Shown here: piece after piece, positions 1 to 12,199 of the stretch
Position numbering within the stretch: position 1 is the stretch's first letter
How the letters are laid out: each line of letters opens with the position of its first letter
Source: Hyperoodon ampullatus
Lineage: Eukaryota > Chordata > Mammalia > Artiodactyla > Ziphiidae
Assembly: GCA_949752795.1 (NCBI GenBank)
Contig: OX457058.1
Location: 166,906,223 to 166,970,222, forward strand
DNA: 64,000 nucleotides
Direction: 5' to 3'
Notes under the pieces: generated by a model
The model's input: the letters and a program-made list of their open reading frames with translations, nothing else
What the model was told of the DNA's origin: nothing
Database searches by the model: none
Position numbers and translations under genes: made by a program

Positions 1-399
1 AGGCGACAGGTCTGGTGCCTCTCCTCCCTCCTGGTGATGAGGAAACAGACGACGGGGGCTGAGCTGAGTCATGATTGAGAAGGCGGGAGAGAGGATCCAG
101 ACCCCCGAGGACTTCTTTGCCGTGCTGGCCAAGTGGTAGGGGCAGGCTCATGTCACCGCGGAGGCCTGCGCTCCCGAGGCAGAGAGGCAGGCGAGTGCAC
201 GGCCCGCGCTGCTCCCGGATCCCTTCGTTTTAAGATCAAACAGAAGGACACGGGCGCAACGGGCGGGCCATTTTTCCATTTTTCCCCAGTGGAGCCTCTT
301 TCTTCCAAAGAGATCTTAAGAGTGGACAGCTGCCCTCCCTCTTGGTTTGGCCCCCTCCCTGGGTCTCTGAGGCAGCACTGGGGACCCCAGGGCTCTAGG

Positions 400-520
400 G
401 TACCCCGTTGGTCAGCCAGTGTCAGGGGAACATGGAGGGTTCGATCCCTGCGCCCAGGTCTTGTCTGTGACCTTGGGCAAGACCATCAACTTCCCTGGGC
501 CTGTTCACCTGCCAGGTGGG
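400..520 (+). mobile_element. Possible MIR fragment
   Basis: The phrases TGTGACCTTGGGCAAGACCA and TCAACTTCCCTGGGCCTGTT match the centre of a MIR. The rest is not recognisable. Confidence 0.4.
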
Positions 521-1574
521 GCCTGAGGCTGGCCCGCCTCTCAACCAAGAGGGTGGAAGCCTGGAGCCTTGGGTGCCCGCATTCTCCGCTTGCTCCTGCG
601 GGCATGATGCTGGGCCCTGCCCCTGCGACAGCGAGGCCAGCAACTTGGGGCGGGTGAATTCAATCAGCTGTGATGCACTGGGAGACCAGCTGAGGCCAGA
701 AGTCACGATGCATTCTCCGATTCAGCCTCCTGGGGCACAGAGCTGGGAGTGTGATCTCCATCTCACTCCCTGTCTCTTTCTTAATTGGCTCAGAACTCAG
801 GACGTAAACAGAGGTGTACTATTTCCCCAAAGCCTCCAAAAAATGTGATCGGTATTGTCTTTTCCCACTAAAACTATGAGCAACTGCCAGCCACGTCACC
901 TCTGCATCCCTTAGCACAGGATCTAGCACTTAGTAGGTGCTTAAGGAAAGGCTGTAGATTAATGGACACTGCTTGCGGGTCAGAGGAAGGCAACCATCTC
1001 TGTGGCCCAGGTCGATGAGGAGTCAAAGGCCAGAGAAGCCACAGCAAGTGATGCTCCCCTGACCCCTTCACCAAGGGCTAAATTCAAGTGAAAAGAAAAA
1101 AAAAACAAAAAAACCCCACAAAGGGCCTTTTGAGCTCATTAAGAGATATAAGAGCTTGTACAGAAGGAACAGCGACACAGAGGGGAAGCTGGCTCTGGGA
1201 ACTTGAAGCTGATCGGCTCCTAACAAGAGCACAGTTCAGTGCAATGTCAGAGCCCCCGCTGCGGGGCGGGCTCTGAAGGCTCACTCTCTGAAGAGGTCAC
1301 AGGGACAGAGTCTGTCCTGGTCGCTGGCAGCTGACAGCCTCTAACCAAAGGTAAGGTGCCACTCAGGGTCACGGACACTTTCTACCCCTTTCTGAAGCTC
1401 AGACTAAGCTCTGGCTGTCCTCCCTGGAATCCCTTGCCTTCTCCTTGCTACCAGGTTACTATGAAAAATGCTGGAAATACCCCCCCACCCCACCCCCGCT
1501 TGCAAACCCTCAATGGTTCCCAATTGCAGGTGAAAGTAACCCAAATGTTTTTGCTTCCCGTTCTAAACTAGGAC

Positions 1575-1835
1575 CCTGCTACCTTTTCACTCCCTCCATG
1601 CTCAATTCACGGTCTCGCCTTGGCTGTGCTGTACCTTCTGCCCAAAGTGCCTTCCCTGTACTGTTGCAGACCCATCACTGCTCACCCTGGGCTCCCCCAA
1701 ACCCCACCCTGCACACGACGTCCCCCCAAACCCCACCCTGCACACAACTTCCCCAGACAGGCCTGGGTGCGTCACCCCTCCACTGCCCTGCGTGCTCTGG
1801 GGAGTCCCTCACCCCAGGCTGCCTCGTGCTCCCGT
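1575..1835 (+). mobile_element. Possible L2 fragment with a local duplication
   Basis: C-rich sequence with CTTCTGCCCAAAGTGCCTTC resembles L2. Within it TCCCCCAAACCCCACCCTGC is present twice (near 1693 and 1722), a tandem duplication of about 29 bp. Confidence 0.35.
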
Positions 1836-2784
1836 GACTCGTGTTATCCCGTAGAGGTCGCGTCCCTGGAGGGCCGGGATCAAGTCCGCTCCCCTCTGCG
1901 CTGCGCCTCGCGCAGAGGGCTTTCCGAAATCGTTGGCCAAACCAAGCTAAAGATGGGATCTGAAAAGGGCTGAGCTATAGTGCCAAGGCCCGGGGCCTCT
2001 ATCCTCCTCAGTGGTGAAGGGGGCTCCCGATAGGGGGACCTGGAGCGGGACGCACCCACAGCCCCGCACGGGGCCCGGTTTCCTCACTCGTTCATTCGCT
2101 CTTCTGACACTTGTCAAGCACCTGCTTCACATCGGCTGCAAGGCTGAGAACCGGCTCCCACTGCCTGCCTTGGGCTCAGGGCTGTTTGGGTCGTGCGCCG
2201 TGCAAAGGCGCTGGGCGGAGTGGGGCTGACTAGCCTGGACCCCGCTGGCCAGCTGTGAGCCTGGCGTAGGGCTGCATCTGCCCCTGGAAAGCGAGGAAGC
2301 TCTTCTCACCAAGGTGCCTTCAGCTAAGGCACACCTGCTCCCTGGGGCTTAGCCTACCCAGAGGGGACATTTCTGTGAAACTCACACAAAGGAGCCGTGT
2401 ATGTGAGAGGCGGCCCGAGGGCTGTACCTGTGTGCGTGCCGTCAGATCCTCCATCCCGCCAGAGGTCTGGTGGAGAGGGATGCAGGAAAAGGCGCGAGGG
2501 CCATCAGCTTCTCTCAGTCTTGCAGGCAGCAGGGAGTTAGGCCTGCAGACTCGCTGACCCCCCGAAACCATGTCCTTGACCCCAAACCCTGCTTCCCTAG
2601 AGAGAGGAGACTTGGGAAACAACCTTAGCAAGCTGGTCCTGGGACAGCCTCTGCCGCGGAGGGCAGAGCAGCGCCAGGGCTGGGCGCAGGTGTCTGCCGG
2701 GAGACAAATGTTTTTGTCTCCCCCTTATTCAAGCCCTCCGCGGCATTTCCTACCTGCCACACACACTTAAAAATCATTATTTTA

Positions 2785-3129
2785 TCACAGCTCACCACAG
2801 CTTACCCTTCCCCCTCCCCATATCCTCAAGTCCATTCTCTAGTAGATCTGTGTCTTTAGCTGTGACAAAGCAAGAGAGAGGCATGGACATGTATACACTA
2901 CCAAATGTAAAATAGATAGCTGGTGGGAAGCAGCCGCATAGCACAGGGAGATCAGCTCGGTGCTTTGTGACCACCTAGAGGGGTGGGATAGGGAGGGAGG
3001 GAGGGAGACGCAAGAGGGAAGACATATGGGAACATATGTGTATGTGTGACGGATTCACTTTGTTATAAAGCAGAAACTAACACACCATTGTAAAGCAATT
3101 ATACTCCAATAAAGATGTAAAAAAAAAAA
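2785..3129 (+). mobile_element. L1 3' end (3' UTR and A tail), artiodactyl type
   Basis: The stretch includes the typical late L1 3' UTR phrases ATAGCTGGTGGGAAGCAGCC, CATAGCACAGGGAGATCAGC, GTAAAGCAATTATACTCCAA and AATAAAGATG, followed by an A run. It is a 5'-truncated copy. Confidence 0.85.
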
Positions 3130-3149
3130 GATTGAATCAACAATAAAAG

Positions 3150-3345
3150 AAAAAAAATCATTGTTTTACAATGGGGAGAGGGAAGTGGGCGGGGCAAGGG
3201 AGGGGTAGGGGACTAAGACGTATGAACTATTAGGTATAAAATGAGCTGCAAGGATATATTATACAACGTGGGGAATATTTTATAATAACTATAAATGGAG
3301 TATAACCTTTAAAAAATAAATGAAGATACAATGCTGATTAAGAAA
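3150..3345 (+). mobile_element. Second L1 3' end, adjacent and more diverged
   Basis: It contains AGGTATAAAATGAGCTGCAA, GATATATTATACAACGTGGG and AACTATAAATGGAGTATAAC, a pattern of L1 3' UTR sequence, ending in an A-rich stretch. It directly follows the copy ending at 3129. Confidence 0.7.
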
Positions 3346-3357
3346 TCATTGTTTTAA

Positions 3358-3500
3358 CAGTTATTGAGTGTTTGCTCCCTGTTGAACACTCTCATGCATT
3401 ATCTTGTGTGACTGTCAAACTGTCATTTCGCAGAGGAGGGCACTAGGGTGTGGGACCAGGATTTCAACTAGTCTGAGTCCAGAAGCCAAGCCCTTGACGG
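3358..3500 (-). mobile_element. MIR fragment, reverse orientation
   Basis: The order ATGCATTATCTTGTGTGACT, TTTCGCAGAGGAGGGCACTA and GACCAGGATTTCAACTAGTC resembles a reversed MIR. Weak but consistent. Confidence 0.42.
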
Positions 3501-4139
3501 TACCGCACAGGCGCCTTTGTAACCCCCCTTGGCTGCCAGGACGCCACGTCTCCCGGTTCCCTCCCGCCTTGCTGACCACTTCCGTTCTGTTGCTTTGGCT
3601 TTTCCTCTCCTCCTCAAATCTTGACTGTTGGGGGCTCAGGTCCGGGGCCTGGCCCTTTCCCTTCTCCATCGACCTTCTCTTCTTAGGCCCTTCTCATCAC
3701 ACCCCTTGGCTTTAAATCCCCACTCGCAACTTGACGTTTCTAGCCCAAACCTCAAGCGTAGACTTGAATATCCAGCCACCTGCCTGACACCTTCACTGTG
3801 GGTCCTCAGGCACCCGACGCTCCCAAGTTCAAGCAGGACTCTGGTTGCTCTTGCTCCCCGATCCGTACCCATCGGTTCCCACCACCCAGGCTGCCCTTGG
3901 CAGGAAGAGGAATCACCAGTTACCCTCTGGCTCCAGCTCCCAACACAGGAGTCTTCCTTTTCCTTCACCCCTACATCTAACCCATCAACAAGTCCTATCA
4001 GTTCTGCCTCGAACATGCAACTCAGGTATCCCCCTCTCTCCACCCTCAGACCGGCCGTTCCCCGCAGTCACGCACACCAAAGCTCCTGACCTTGCCTCCC
4101 CACGGCACTGTCTCCCGTTCCGTGCCCCACGTTCCGCGG

Positions 4140-4600
4140 GGGTGATCTTGTAGCAACCTCCCTCTGATCCTTTCCTCCCCCCGCTTGCTGTCCTTCAACA
4201 GCTTTTCAGTGCTTTTAGGAAGAGATCCTGACCTGGTCACCAGGGCGCTGGCTCGTCTGGCCTCGCCTCGGCCACGTGATTCTTCCTCTCTAGGCTTCAT
4301 GCCCTGCGGCCCTGCCATTTCTCTAACCTCAGGGCTCACGTGGCCCACAGGCCTGTCCACGTGTGTCCTACGCCTGCCACGTGCTCAGGCCTCCTCCAGT
4401 CCTGGCTGGGGAAGACCTCTGTTCCCAGTTCTCCCAGAGCCCACACTGCTGCTCCGGGGTACTCGGCACCGTGGAATTAAGTGCTTCTGCAATTGTTATG
4501 TTTCGCATGTGTAAACTCCGTGAAGGCAGAGCCCGTGTCCGTCTGCTGACCACTGAGCTCCAGAGCCTCACCCTGATGACACACGTAAACAGATGCTCAC
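4140..4600 (+). mobile_element. L2 LINE 3' fragment
   Basis: C- and T-rich sequence followed by TGTGTAAACTCCGTGAAGGC, then AGAGCCCGTGTCCGTCTGCT, in the order of an L2 3' end. The 5' limit is uncertain. Confidence 0.5.
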
Positions 4601-4649
4601 AGGTGTGTGTTCCATAGCCGAGTGCCCGCCCTGGGCAGCGGCTGGGGCT

Positions 4650-4875
4650 CTGGGGCCACACTGGTTGGGTCTGACTTCTGGTTTCTCCACTTATTAGTCA
4701 TGTAACCTTAGGCAGGTGATGTGAGAGCTGTGTCTTGGTTTTTCCATCTGTAAAATGGGGTGATTAAAGGGTATTTATACCTTATATGGCTATCACAAGG
4801 ACTAAACAAGTTAAGACACATAAAGTCCTAGGATAAGGTCTGGCACATGCACGGTGCTTGGTAAAAGTCAGCTAC
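4650..4875 (+). mobile_element. MIR SINE
   Basis: The MIR core and tail are present: CCACTTATTAGTCATGTAAC, TTTTTCCATCTGTAAAATGG, AGGACTAAACAAGTTAAGAC and GGCACATGCACGGTGCTTGG. Confidence 0.8.
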
Positions 4876-5739
4876 CTGCAGGTTGTAGACCATGAATCAA
4901 AACCTCCCAGGGCAGCAGATGGGGCAGGTCTGGCGGGGCTGACCCACAGAGACTGGCACTGTGTCGGGTCAGGCCTGACCCCTGGGTACCACATGTTCCC
5001 TCCTGCAAGCACTCCCTGTACAGTGACCCTCACGCCACCTGTCTGGGAACTGTCTTCATCTTGTCATGGTGGCCATGCCACAGGATTACCCTTCAACCCT
5101 GCCGATGCAGCCTCCCGGCGGCTGGGAGGAACCTGGCAGGGGGGAAGGGCAAAGGGGACAGGCCAGCCAGGGCCAAGGAATTTGTGAGAGTATCACAGCT
5201 TTACATTCCCAGCAGAAATCAGAAAATCTGATCTTGCACATCTAAGAATAGCCGTTGGTTTCGACGGTGAGAGATGCCAAAGTGAAAGCTATAATTATTA
5301 GTAAGTAACAAGCAGAAATTGTCCACCTTCTGCAAAGTCATTTTTAGCTGCCATCCCAGAAGTGGAAATTGAAGGATGGACACCAAGAAGCTGCTTGGCT
5401 TGGGAAAGGCCCTGGTTCAACTCTGAATGACTGTGAATGTATGAATTTCCAAAGGCCAGTGATAAGGTGTGCATTCTAAAGAAAACAATGTATGACTCCC
5501 AGGGAGATAGGTCTCAAGGTGCAACAAACATCAAATGCTCTAATTCAGCTCTCCTGACTCCTGCCCGGTGAGACCACAGAGGTGCTGGCTTCTATTTGGC
5601 CTGGGTTTCCCTTCTGCAAAACAGAGGAAAAGAACCCTTTGGACCTTCTTTATAAGATGGTGTACATACAAATGGCCCTAGAAGGTACTTGGAACTTTCA
5701 GGAAAAGAGACCATAAAAATGGGTAGTTTCTCTCTAAAT

Positions 5740-6030
5740 ATCATGTGATACCCAGATGCTATAAGGAAAAGCTTGATAAATGTAAAAAAAAAAAAAAATT
5801 TGGCAAAAAAACCCCAACAAAACCCCAAAACACAAACAAAATTAAAATGGGGGGAAATACTTATAGCACATATGGCACAAAGCAAATTTCTTTGACACAT
5901 AATAAGTGCTTACAACTCAAAAAGAAAAGCTCAGTATCTAGGAAGATAAATGGGCAGAAGCCATGAGCAGACAACTGAAATACCATCTTCACCTATCAGA
6001 TGGGCAAAGATCTTGAAATAAAATTGTCAC
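5740..6030 (+). mobile_element. Degenerate L1 ORF2-type fragment
   Basis: A-rich plus-strand sequence includes phrases usual in the 3' part of L1 ORF2 (ATGGGCAGAAGCCATGAGCA, CACCTATCAGATGGGCAAAG). Heavily decayed; the limits are approximate. Confidence 0.5.
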
Positions 6031-6951
6031 ATGGATCCAAACAAACCAAGCAATAAAACATGTACAACCCATGCCAGTTGGCCACCAGGTATCCTGTGAG
6101 GAGCCTGGGGCCCTGGGGTCAGAAGTGTCCAGGAAGGAGGAGGAGGTACAGAGGGAAGGGGCGCCCAGGGCATGGGTCCCACCACACAGGACGGGAGGGA
6201 CCCCGGATGGTCAAGCATCCCTGGACTTCCTGGGTCTGTGCTCCCCACTGGGCCTGTGGTTGATTTCCTCACAGAGCAGCCAGAGGCTCAGGTGTCCCAG
6301 TCATGATCTCTTTGCCACTCAAATGACACACAAGTGGCTCAGGGACCTGCTCATATAATAGCCTGGAAATCTGAGGTCATCTCAGAGTGGCCTTACCTGC
6401 CAGCCTCAAATCTGGGGCCACCTCCCGCACGGGCCTCCACCACAAGCTCCCACTACACGCAGCTCACCAGAAAAAACAACCAGGAGAGAAGAGACGCACA
6501 AACGCCACAGAAACACCATGGCCTTGGGTGTGAGGCCTTGATCTAGTTTCTTCCAAAGCTTGCGACATTTACAGCATCTGGCAGTATTGTTAGAGCTGAC
6601 GATGGACGCAGATGTTACCTGGTTTCCGTAGGTTGTCAAAAAATGTGAGTCACTTTTAGTTTGCCACCCAGAGCAGTAAAGCTCAAACCACATATGGTAA
6701 AACCTTACAGTTCAGTGGAAGCTTCTTTTATGAATTCCTTCTGAGTTTACCTCTTCAAAGACCATATTGAATATACGATACAATTCTAATCTTGACTCAA
6801 AGTCAGTGCTTTGAAAGAGTCAGTATAGCACCAATCCTATAAAGATGATAATTTGCTTCATTCATACATACTATAGAAGCGGGATTTATATTCTGCCTGG
6901 AGTTTAAGGCAAGTATGATATTCCGTTTCCAGAATTCAATTCCACCAACTC

Positions 6952-7169
6952 GGGGCTTCCCTGGTGGCGCAGTGGTTGCGAGTCCGCCTGCCGATGCAGG
7001 GGACGCGGGTTCGTGCCTCGGTCTGGGAAGATCCCACATGCCGCGGAGCGGCTGGGCCCGTGAGCCATGGCCGCTGAGCCTGCGCATCCGGAGCCTGTGC
7101 TCCGCAACGGGAGAGGCCACAGCAGTGAGAAGCCCGCGTACCGCAAAAAAAAAAAAAACAACAAAAAAA
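6952..7169 (+). mobile_element. CHR-type tRNA-derived SINE with perfect TSD
   Basis: The element begins GGGGCTTCCCTGGTGGCGCA, continues with the box A/B-like tRNA-derived region and the tail GCGTACCGC, and ends in an A-rich tail. A 15 bp perfect target-site duplication (CAATTCCACCAACTC) lies at 37-51 of the 6900s and again at 7170-7184. It is antisense to TTC7B transcription. This SINE group is typical of cetaceans and relatives. Confidence 0.95.
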
Positions 7170-8569
7170 CAATTCCACCAACTCATAGAACGTTAAAAGC
7201 CACACGCATTAATAGCAATGAGAGATTTATTCTGTCCTATAGGCTACGGCAACGGGAAAGGGATGTCACACGATTCATAAAACTTCAAGGATAACTCCAC
7301 AAGGAATCTTAGCTGCCAGGTTCTTCAACGTTCTAATAAGCAGCTACAAAATTTCCTCCCAAGCGTCATGGTGGGTCACGTCAAGAGGAGCAAAGCCTGG
7401 ATAACTGAGTGGGGGGCAGCAAGCCACTGGGCAAGGCGGTCCTGGAACTCAGTGACCCTCACCAAGGTCATTAGCTTTTCCGAGCCACAGGCAAGAGAAG
7501 CAATGCCTGGGAGGTCAAGGGAGCTGCTTCCAGCCTAGAAGGATCACCTTCTGCCCTTGTGGTTTCGTAGACATTGGCCCTTTAAAAACTCAACTTCAGG
7601 CCCATTTTGAAGGACAACTCTGCCCCTCTACTAAGCCCTGCAGGTTCGGCCAGTCTCACCCGGCCTGGACACTAAAGGGAACCCCTTCTCTTTTTGTTCT
7701 TTGCCGTCACTGCTCACGAGGGCGACTGAGTAAGACAGGCACCAGGTCCTAGACTGGGGACCAGCTTTTCTTCAAGAGAGCCGCAGAGGAAGGCATGACT
7801 GCTGTTCCCGGGCCCTTGAGTCAGCCTGTCTAGAACCCAGTAAGAGGCTGAACGCTGGCCAGCATCTGCACAGGAAGAACAATCGGCACATTCGTGATTC
7901 ATCCCTCTTTTGTCTTTCTGCTTAGAAGAACATAATTTGTTCATTTACAGTGGTTGTTTTGGCTCAATTAAAGATGCCAACATGGAAGCGGCTGACTGAG
8001 CTCGGCTCTGGGACATGCCAAACCCAGGTAAATCCAATTGTGTTTCTTACACGAAGGTTCCAAACAAGGTTGGACATCATACAATTAGCCTTGGCAAAAA
8101 AAGGAGTAAACAGATGGCCAGTGGTGGGTAATAAGCGCTTTTGCAGCCAAACCTGGGCTTTTGCTGTGCACCCTGAGAGTTGAGCCTGGGAAGGCCTTGC
8201 AGATCAAGGGGGAAAACTTGAGAAACAGAATTTATCTTTCCTATGGAACTATAAATAGGTAAGCAAATCAATAGCCACCATTTGCTCTGTATAGTGGGAT
8301 TCCCATTGCTAAAATGTCTGCAGGCTGGATTTATTGTGGCGACTTCCTAGCTATGCAGAAGCAGCCATGTGAAGCTGGAGGAGGGGCTGTCGCACCTGCC
8401 TTCTGGGCTAGTTTCCAGTCCGGCAGCTGCTGGTACCTGCCTCGCTCTCGGAGGATTACGAGGAGCGCCATCAGAAGGGAGAGGTCGGACATCAAAACGC
8501 TGTCCCCCCACCCCCTCGGCTTAGATAAAGACATCTGTGTCATCAGGACACCTGGCCTCTCTCCCAGGG

Positions 8570-8745
8570 TCTCTTAGACTTCACCACCAGGGTGTGCCAC
8601 GCACTGTGCTCACCAACCCTAGGAGACGATGCTATTGACCCCACCGTACGGATGAGGAAACCGAGGCTGAGAGGGGAGGCTATCCCCTCCAGCCTATGCA
8701 GCTGTTGGTAAGTAGCAGAGCTGAGGCTCCACTCCAAGGCTGCAG
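8570..8745 (-). mobile_element. MIR, reverse orientation
   Basis: Plus-strand phrases ACGGATGAGGAAACCGAGGC and GGTAAGTAGCAGAGCTGAGG are the reverse complement of the MIR core. It ends about 170 bp from exon H, in the intron after it on the transcript strand. Confidence 0.65.
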
Positions 8746-8916
8746 GACTGCCAGACCTCCGTCGGGTCTGGGACACCACGCTCTGCTGTCCCCCTCAAAG
8801 AAAGTCTGGGGTGTAGATCTCTGGCCCCTGCTACAGCATAAACCCTGCGGCCCAGGCTGCAAGCGCCCCTCTGGCAGAGCGGCAGGTGGGCGTGTGGTTG
8901 AGGGGCGGGGCGGTAC

Positions 8917-9057
8917 CTGCGTGGAGCCAGATCTGCGCCAGCGTCATCCAGGGGTGTAGCGGGCCCTGCTTGGGGGCGCTGCTCTGCAGAGACGACGCCA
9001 CTTCCGACAGTGCCTGCTCCACTCTGGAGGCTGCTATCGACGTGGCGTGAACAGAGC
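8917..9057 (-). CDS. TTC7B: TTC7B exon H (last coding exon in window)
   Basis: This 141 bp exon completes the Gly codon (G/GC) and encodes SVHATSIAASRVEQALSEVA and SSLQSSAPKQGPLHPWMTLA, ending QIWLHA plus one base. The first half finishes the Ser-rich linker with a short helix (RVEQALSEVASSL); the second half (LHPWMTLAQIWLHA) starts the C-terminal TPR block. The acceptor CACCCTCCCGCAG is strong. The donor is GTACCG, which lacks the usual A at +4 and G at +5, so it is the weakest splice site of the gene here. The next exon (family sequence continues AEVYIG) was searched for below 8917 and not found. Confidence 0.95.
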
Positions 9058-11139
9058 CTGCGGGAGGGTGTCGGGAAGACGGCATCAGAGGTGAAAGCAC
9101 AGACCCAGAGCCAGCCACCGACCCACACAGCCAGCCGTCCCCCTCACACACAGGCACGGGTTCAAGACGTACACACGCCCCTCCCTCACGACGTTTCCGA
9201 GGTTTACGGTCCTTACTGTCCATACAGTCACTATGGCCTGGCCCCTGAGTTTCTGTCCATTGCTTTAGCTCGTCTCTTAGTCAGGACAGAGCACACGCTG
9301 CGCAAATGCTCCGTCCGGGAGCTGAGTCGAGCGCAGGCTGAGTGTCGGGGCAGGAGGGGCACAGCTAGCCACGAGGCCGTGACACGCTGCTGAAACTTGG
9401 CAGACGTGAAGTACCACAAAGGGAGGTGACAAAGCACCCCTGCCTGGGCCTGAACCTAGAAACTACCTGGGGGGCAGGGGGAGGAACCACACTTGCCCCC
9501 TGGGGCAGGATTTGGCATAGATGGAGGCCATGCTCAAGACAAACCCAGCAACCGCCCGTTTCATTCCCTGGCCTTTGAGGCATCTGGAACCATATTCTAG
9601 GACATGGCTTAAAAACTGTAGACAAAGCACAATTTGCCTGCTGTCTAAGCAGGCGTCTATCACTAAGGCTAATACTAGACTCGCCGAGGACAGGTTACAG
9701 CAAAGTGGCCCGGAGCTCAGGAGCTGCACCCGCCTCACTCTTCTGTAGAAGCTACTGTCCCGAGAACTGGGGGAGGCGGCAGGTGGAGCACATTCACTGG
9801 CCAAAGGGCTTCTATTCAGAAGTCAAATGACACATTCCTCTCCACGCTGACCCTCGAGAGGTCCTGGCGATCGGAGGCCACCTCCCCAAACAGGGGCTCT
9901 TTCCCCACTTCTTTCCAACATCCGCTCTTGGAGGAATGGTTTCAGAACTGAGAGCGGGAGTCTTGGTTATTTCAAATTTAAAACTGGTGATATTTATATT
10001 CACTGGCAACGTTCTTAATTTATAACTCATCGTAAAGTGTAATATGGAGATAAACATTCCAGCGCCGTCAGTGGTAACTATCAACCTATCATGAGGTTGA
10101 AAATGGTGAGAATATAGAGAGATAAGTGCTGACTACTCAAATAAATTTCACTCTGGGTAAAATGAGATGGTGAGCATAAAAATAATTTCTGTTGGGGCTT
10201 TGAAATGCACCAAGTTGGTCCTTTTTATGATAGAAAAATATTAATCTAGAAATGGGAAAGTGTATTCTCAGTATGGCACAAACAGCCAGCAACTGTTATT
10301 CTCACAGTTAAACACTAGAGATTGTCTTATTAAAGTCATAAATGACATAAGAACGTCTTCTATTTTCATGAGTATTGAAGGAAGAGAGCTTCTAAAAGTT
10401 CTAAACAGTGAATAAGACATGAAAGATTTGAAAAGAAGAAAGCATAAAATTATTACTTTCAGACTCTATGATTGTATTTCATGAAGACAAATAAAATCTG
10501 GAAATTAACTGATCTGAAAAAAAATTTTTTTTAATAAAAATTTATGTATTCATTTTTAAGACTACCTGCAGCAATAGACTGGCCATCCGTATTCCAACAC
10601 AAAGGAAACATGGATTTTTCTAAATACACTCAGATCCTTCAGTGGGGTGGGGTTGGTGGAGGTGAAATGCAGGAGGTGGATGGGAACCAGACTGGGAATC
10701 CAGCTTCTGTGGATAATCCACACACAGTGCCCATGGGGAAGGGTATGAGGAGGGCGCCTCTGGAGAAGGACCAGTGAGTCCTCCAGAGTGAGCGCTGCCA
10801 TGCAAGGAGGATCTCGAGGCCCAGTTCAGAGACACTGATCAATATCATTAGGATCCAGGAGAACTGATGAAGTTCAGCTAAGAACTGACCTTGCTTAGAC
10901 AAAGTGTGTCGGACTACCTAAAAAAACCCTAAACAGCAAAATGATTAAACGGCTGTTGATTTTTTTGGTCTTGTTTTGTTTTTAACCTTCTTATGGAAAA
11001 ATCAATGCTTTAACTTTGATAACAAGGATTTGATGTAGTTTCCCTGAGACTTTTAACAGCAACTATTAGTAAATAAGTAAGGGTGTTGTTGCTACATTCT
11101 GACATTATCAAGCCGACTCACCTCCTCACTGACTACCTT

Positions 11140-11320
11140 CAACAGTGGTTCTCAACTTTGACTTCACATCCGAATCGCTTAGGGATTTTAAAAAATCATA
11201 TGCCATAGCTACAGCCCAGACGGACCAAATCATGGACCCTAGGGGTGGGACCAGGCATCTATTTGTTAATAGCCCAGGTGGTTCCAAGGTGCAGCTAAGC
11301 CTGAGGCCCCTGACCTGGGG
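11140..11320. mobile_element. MER5A/MER20-like hAT remnant
   Basis: It starts ACAGTGGTTCTCAACTTTGA and carries the usual internal order of a MER5/MER20 element (GGGTGGGACCAGGCATCTAT, then CCCAGGTGGTTCCAAGGTGC). Old and partly decayed. Confidence 0.7.
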
Positions 11321-11463
11321 AGAGAGGAAGCAGGTGTTATTAACTGACATTTGGTCAAGAAAAGCCTGCAGGCGTCCTCTACACAGGCCAGCCAGCCTGA
11401 GCTGTCCTGCCTCCCTGCAGCCTAACAGCCTGGGGAAAGAGTACCGGGTAGATCTTGTTCTTT

Positions 11464-11700
11464 AGGACGGAGGTTCTCAGAATCCTCTCGGTCTCAGAAT
11501 CCCTTAGGAGTCTGCAAGTTTATTGAGACCCCTCAAGAGATCTTGTTTACACGGGTTATATCTATTGATATTGACACATGAGAAATCGAAACTGAGAAAT
11601 GCTCAAAATATTTAGTTATTAATTCATTTTTTAAAAAGAACAATAACAAACTACCGCTCTAGAAAAATCCTACACATTTTCTACCAGGTTCTAAGGTTCC
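11464..11700. mobile_element. Old DNA-transposon-like remnant
   Basis: The phrases GAGGTTCTCAGAATCCTCTC, TTATTGAGACCCCTCAAGAG, TTACACGGGTTATATCTATT and AAACTGAGAAATGCTCAAAA match a common ancient mammalian non-autonomous family. I do not recall its name reliably. Confidence 0.5.
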
Positions 11701-11928
11701 TTTGCTACAAGGACTTGTGACTTTTGGGGGGGCTAATTTTGTTTTTCTGGATTAACGGTTTGGTTCACAAATGCACTCATCAGAACTAATGTCAAAGTTC
11801 CTTCTCTTTGTGGCATCTATATACAACTAAATTAATTAACTCTTCACATAATAATCTGTAAAATAATAAATTTTAATTTATCATTAAAATCAATGTTTCA
11901 CTGTGAATAAGGTCTGGCAAATGATGAT

Positions 11929-11942
11929 GATGATGATGATGC
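11929..11942. repeat. Short (ATG)n run
   Basis: A short uninterrupted GATGAT run, of local interest only. Confidence 0.8.
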
Positions 11943-11994
11943 CAGCAGTGGTGATTATCGGCTTTAGTGAACGTGGCCTGTTTCAGGCACTCAG

Positions 11995-12165
11995 ATTTGC
12001 ACTTTACCTATATTATTTCACTTAATCTTTAAACAATTCTTGGAGGCAGGTAACACTGTTACCTGCATTGTTGAGATGACAAAACTGAGATTTTAGTGAG
12101 TATCTTACCCAAAGTCATACAGCCAGCAGGTGGCAAAACCAGGACTCAAACACTAGCCTCACTCC
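11995..12165 (-). mobile_element. MIR, reverse orientation
   Basis: The phrases TTGAGATGACAAAACTGAGA, ACCCAAAGTCATACAGCCAG and CAGGTGGCAAAACCAGGACT are reversed MIR core sequence. Confidence 0.6.
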
Positions 12166-12199
12166 GAATCTAGCCTCCGAATCCGGCCCTGATGCCACC

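Larger units (their letters stand above)
1..8916 (-). other. TTC7B: TTC7B intron downstream of exon H (incomplete)
   Basis: This is non-coding intron sequence. It contains two L1 3' ends (2785-3345), L2- and MIR-like fragments, an L1 fragment near 5740-6030 and one young CHR SINE (6952-7169). I saw nothing recognisable in about 500-1350, 1860-2780, 3500-4130, 4880-5740, 6030-6950 and 7185-8560. A short plus-strand reading frame at 74-139 is treated under findings. Confidence 0.8.

Noticed and set aside
1..8916. Next TTC7B exon (AEVYIG...)
   Set aside because: Searched on the minus strand and not found; the remaining 3' exons must lie beyond the left edge.
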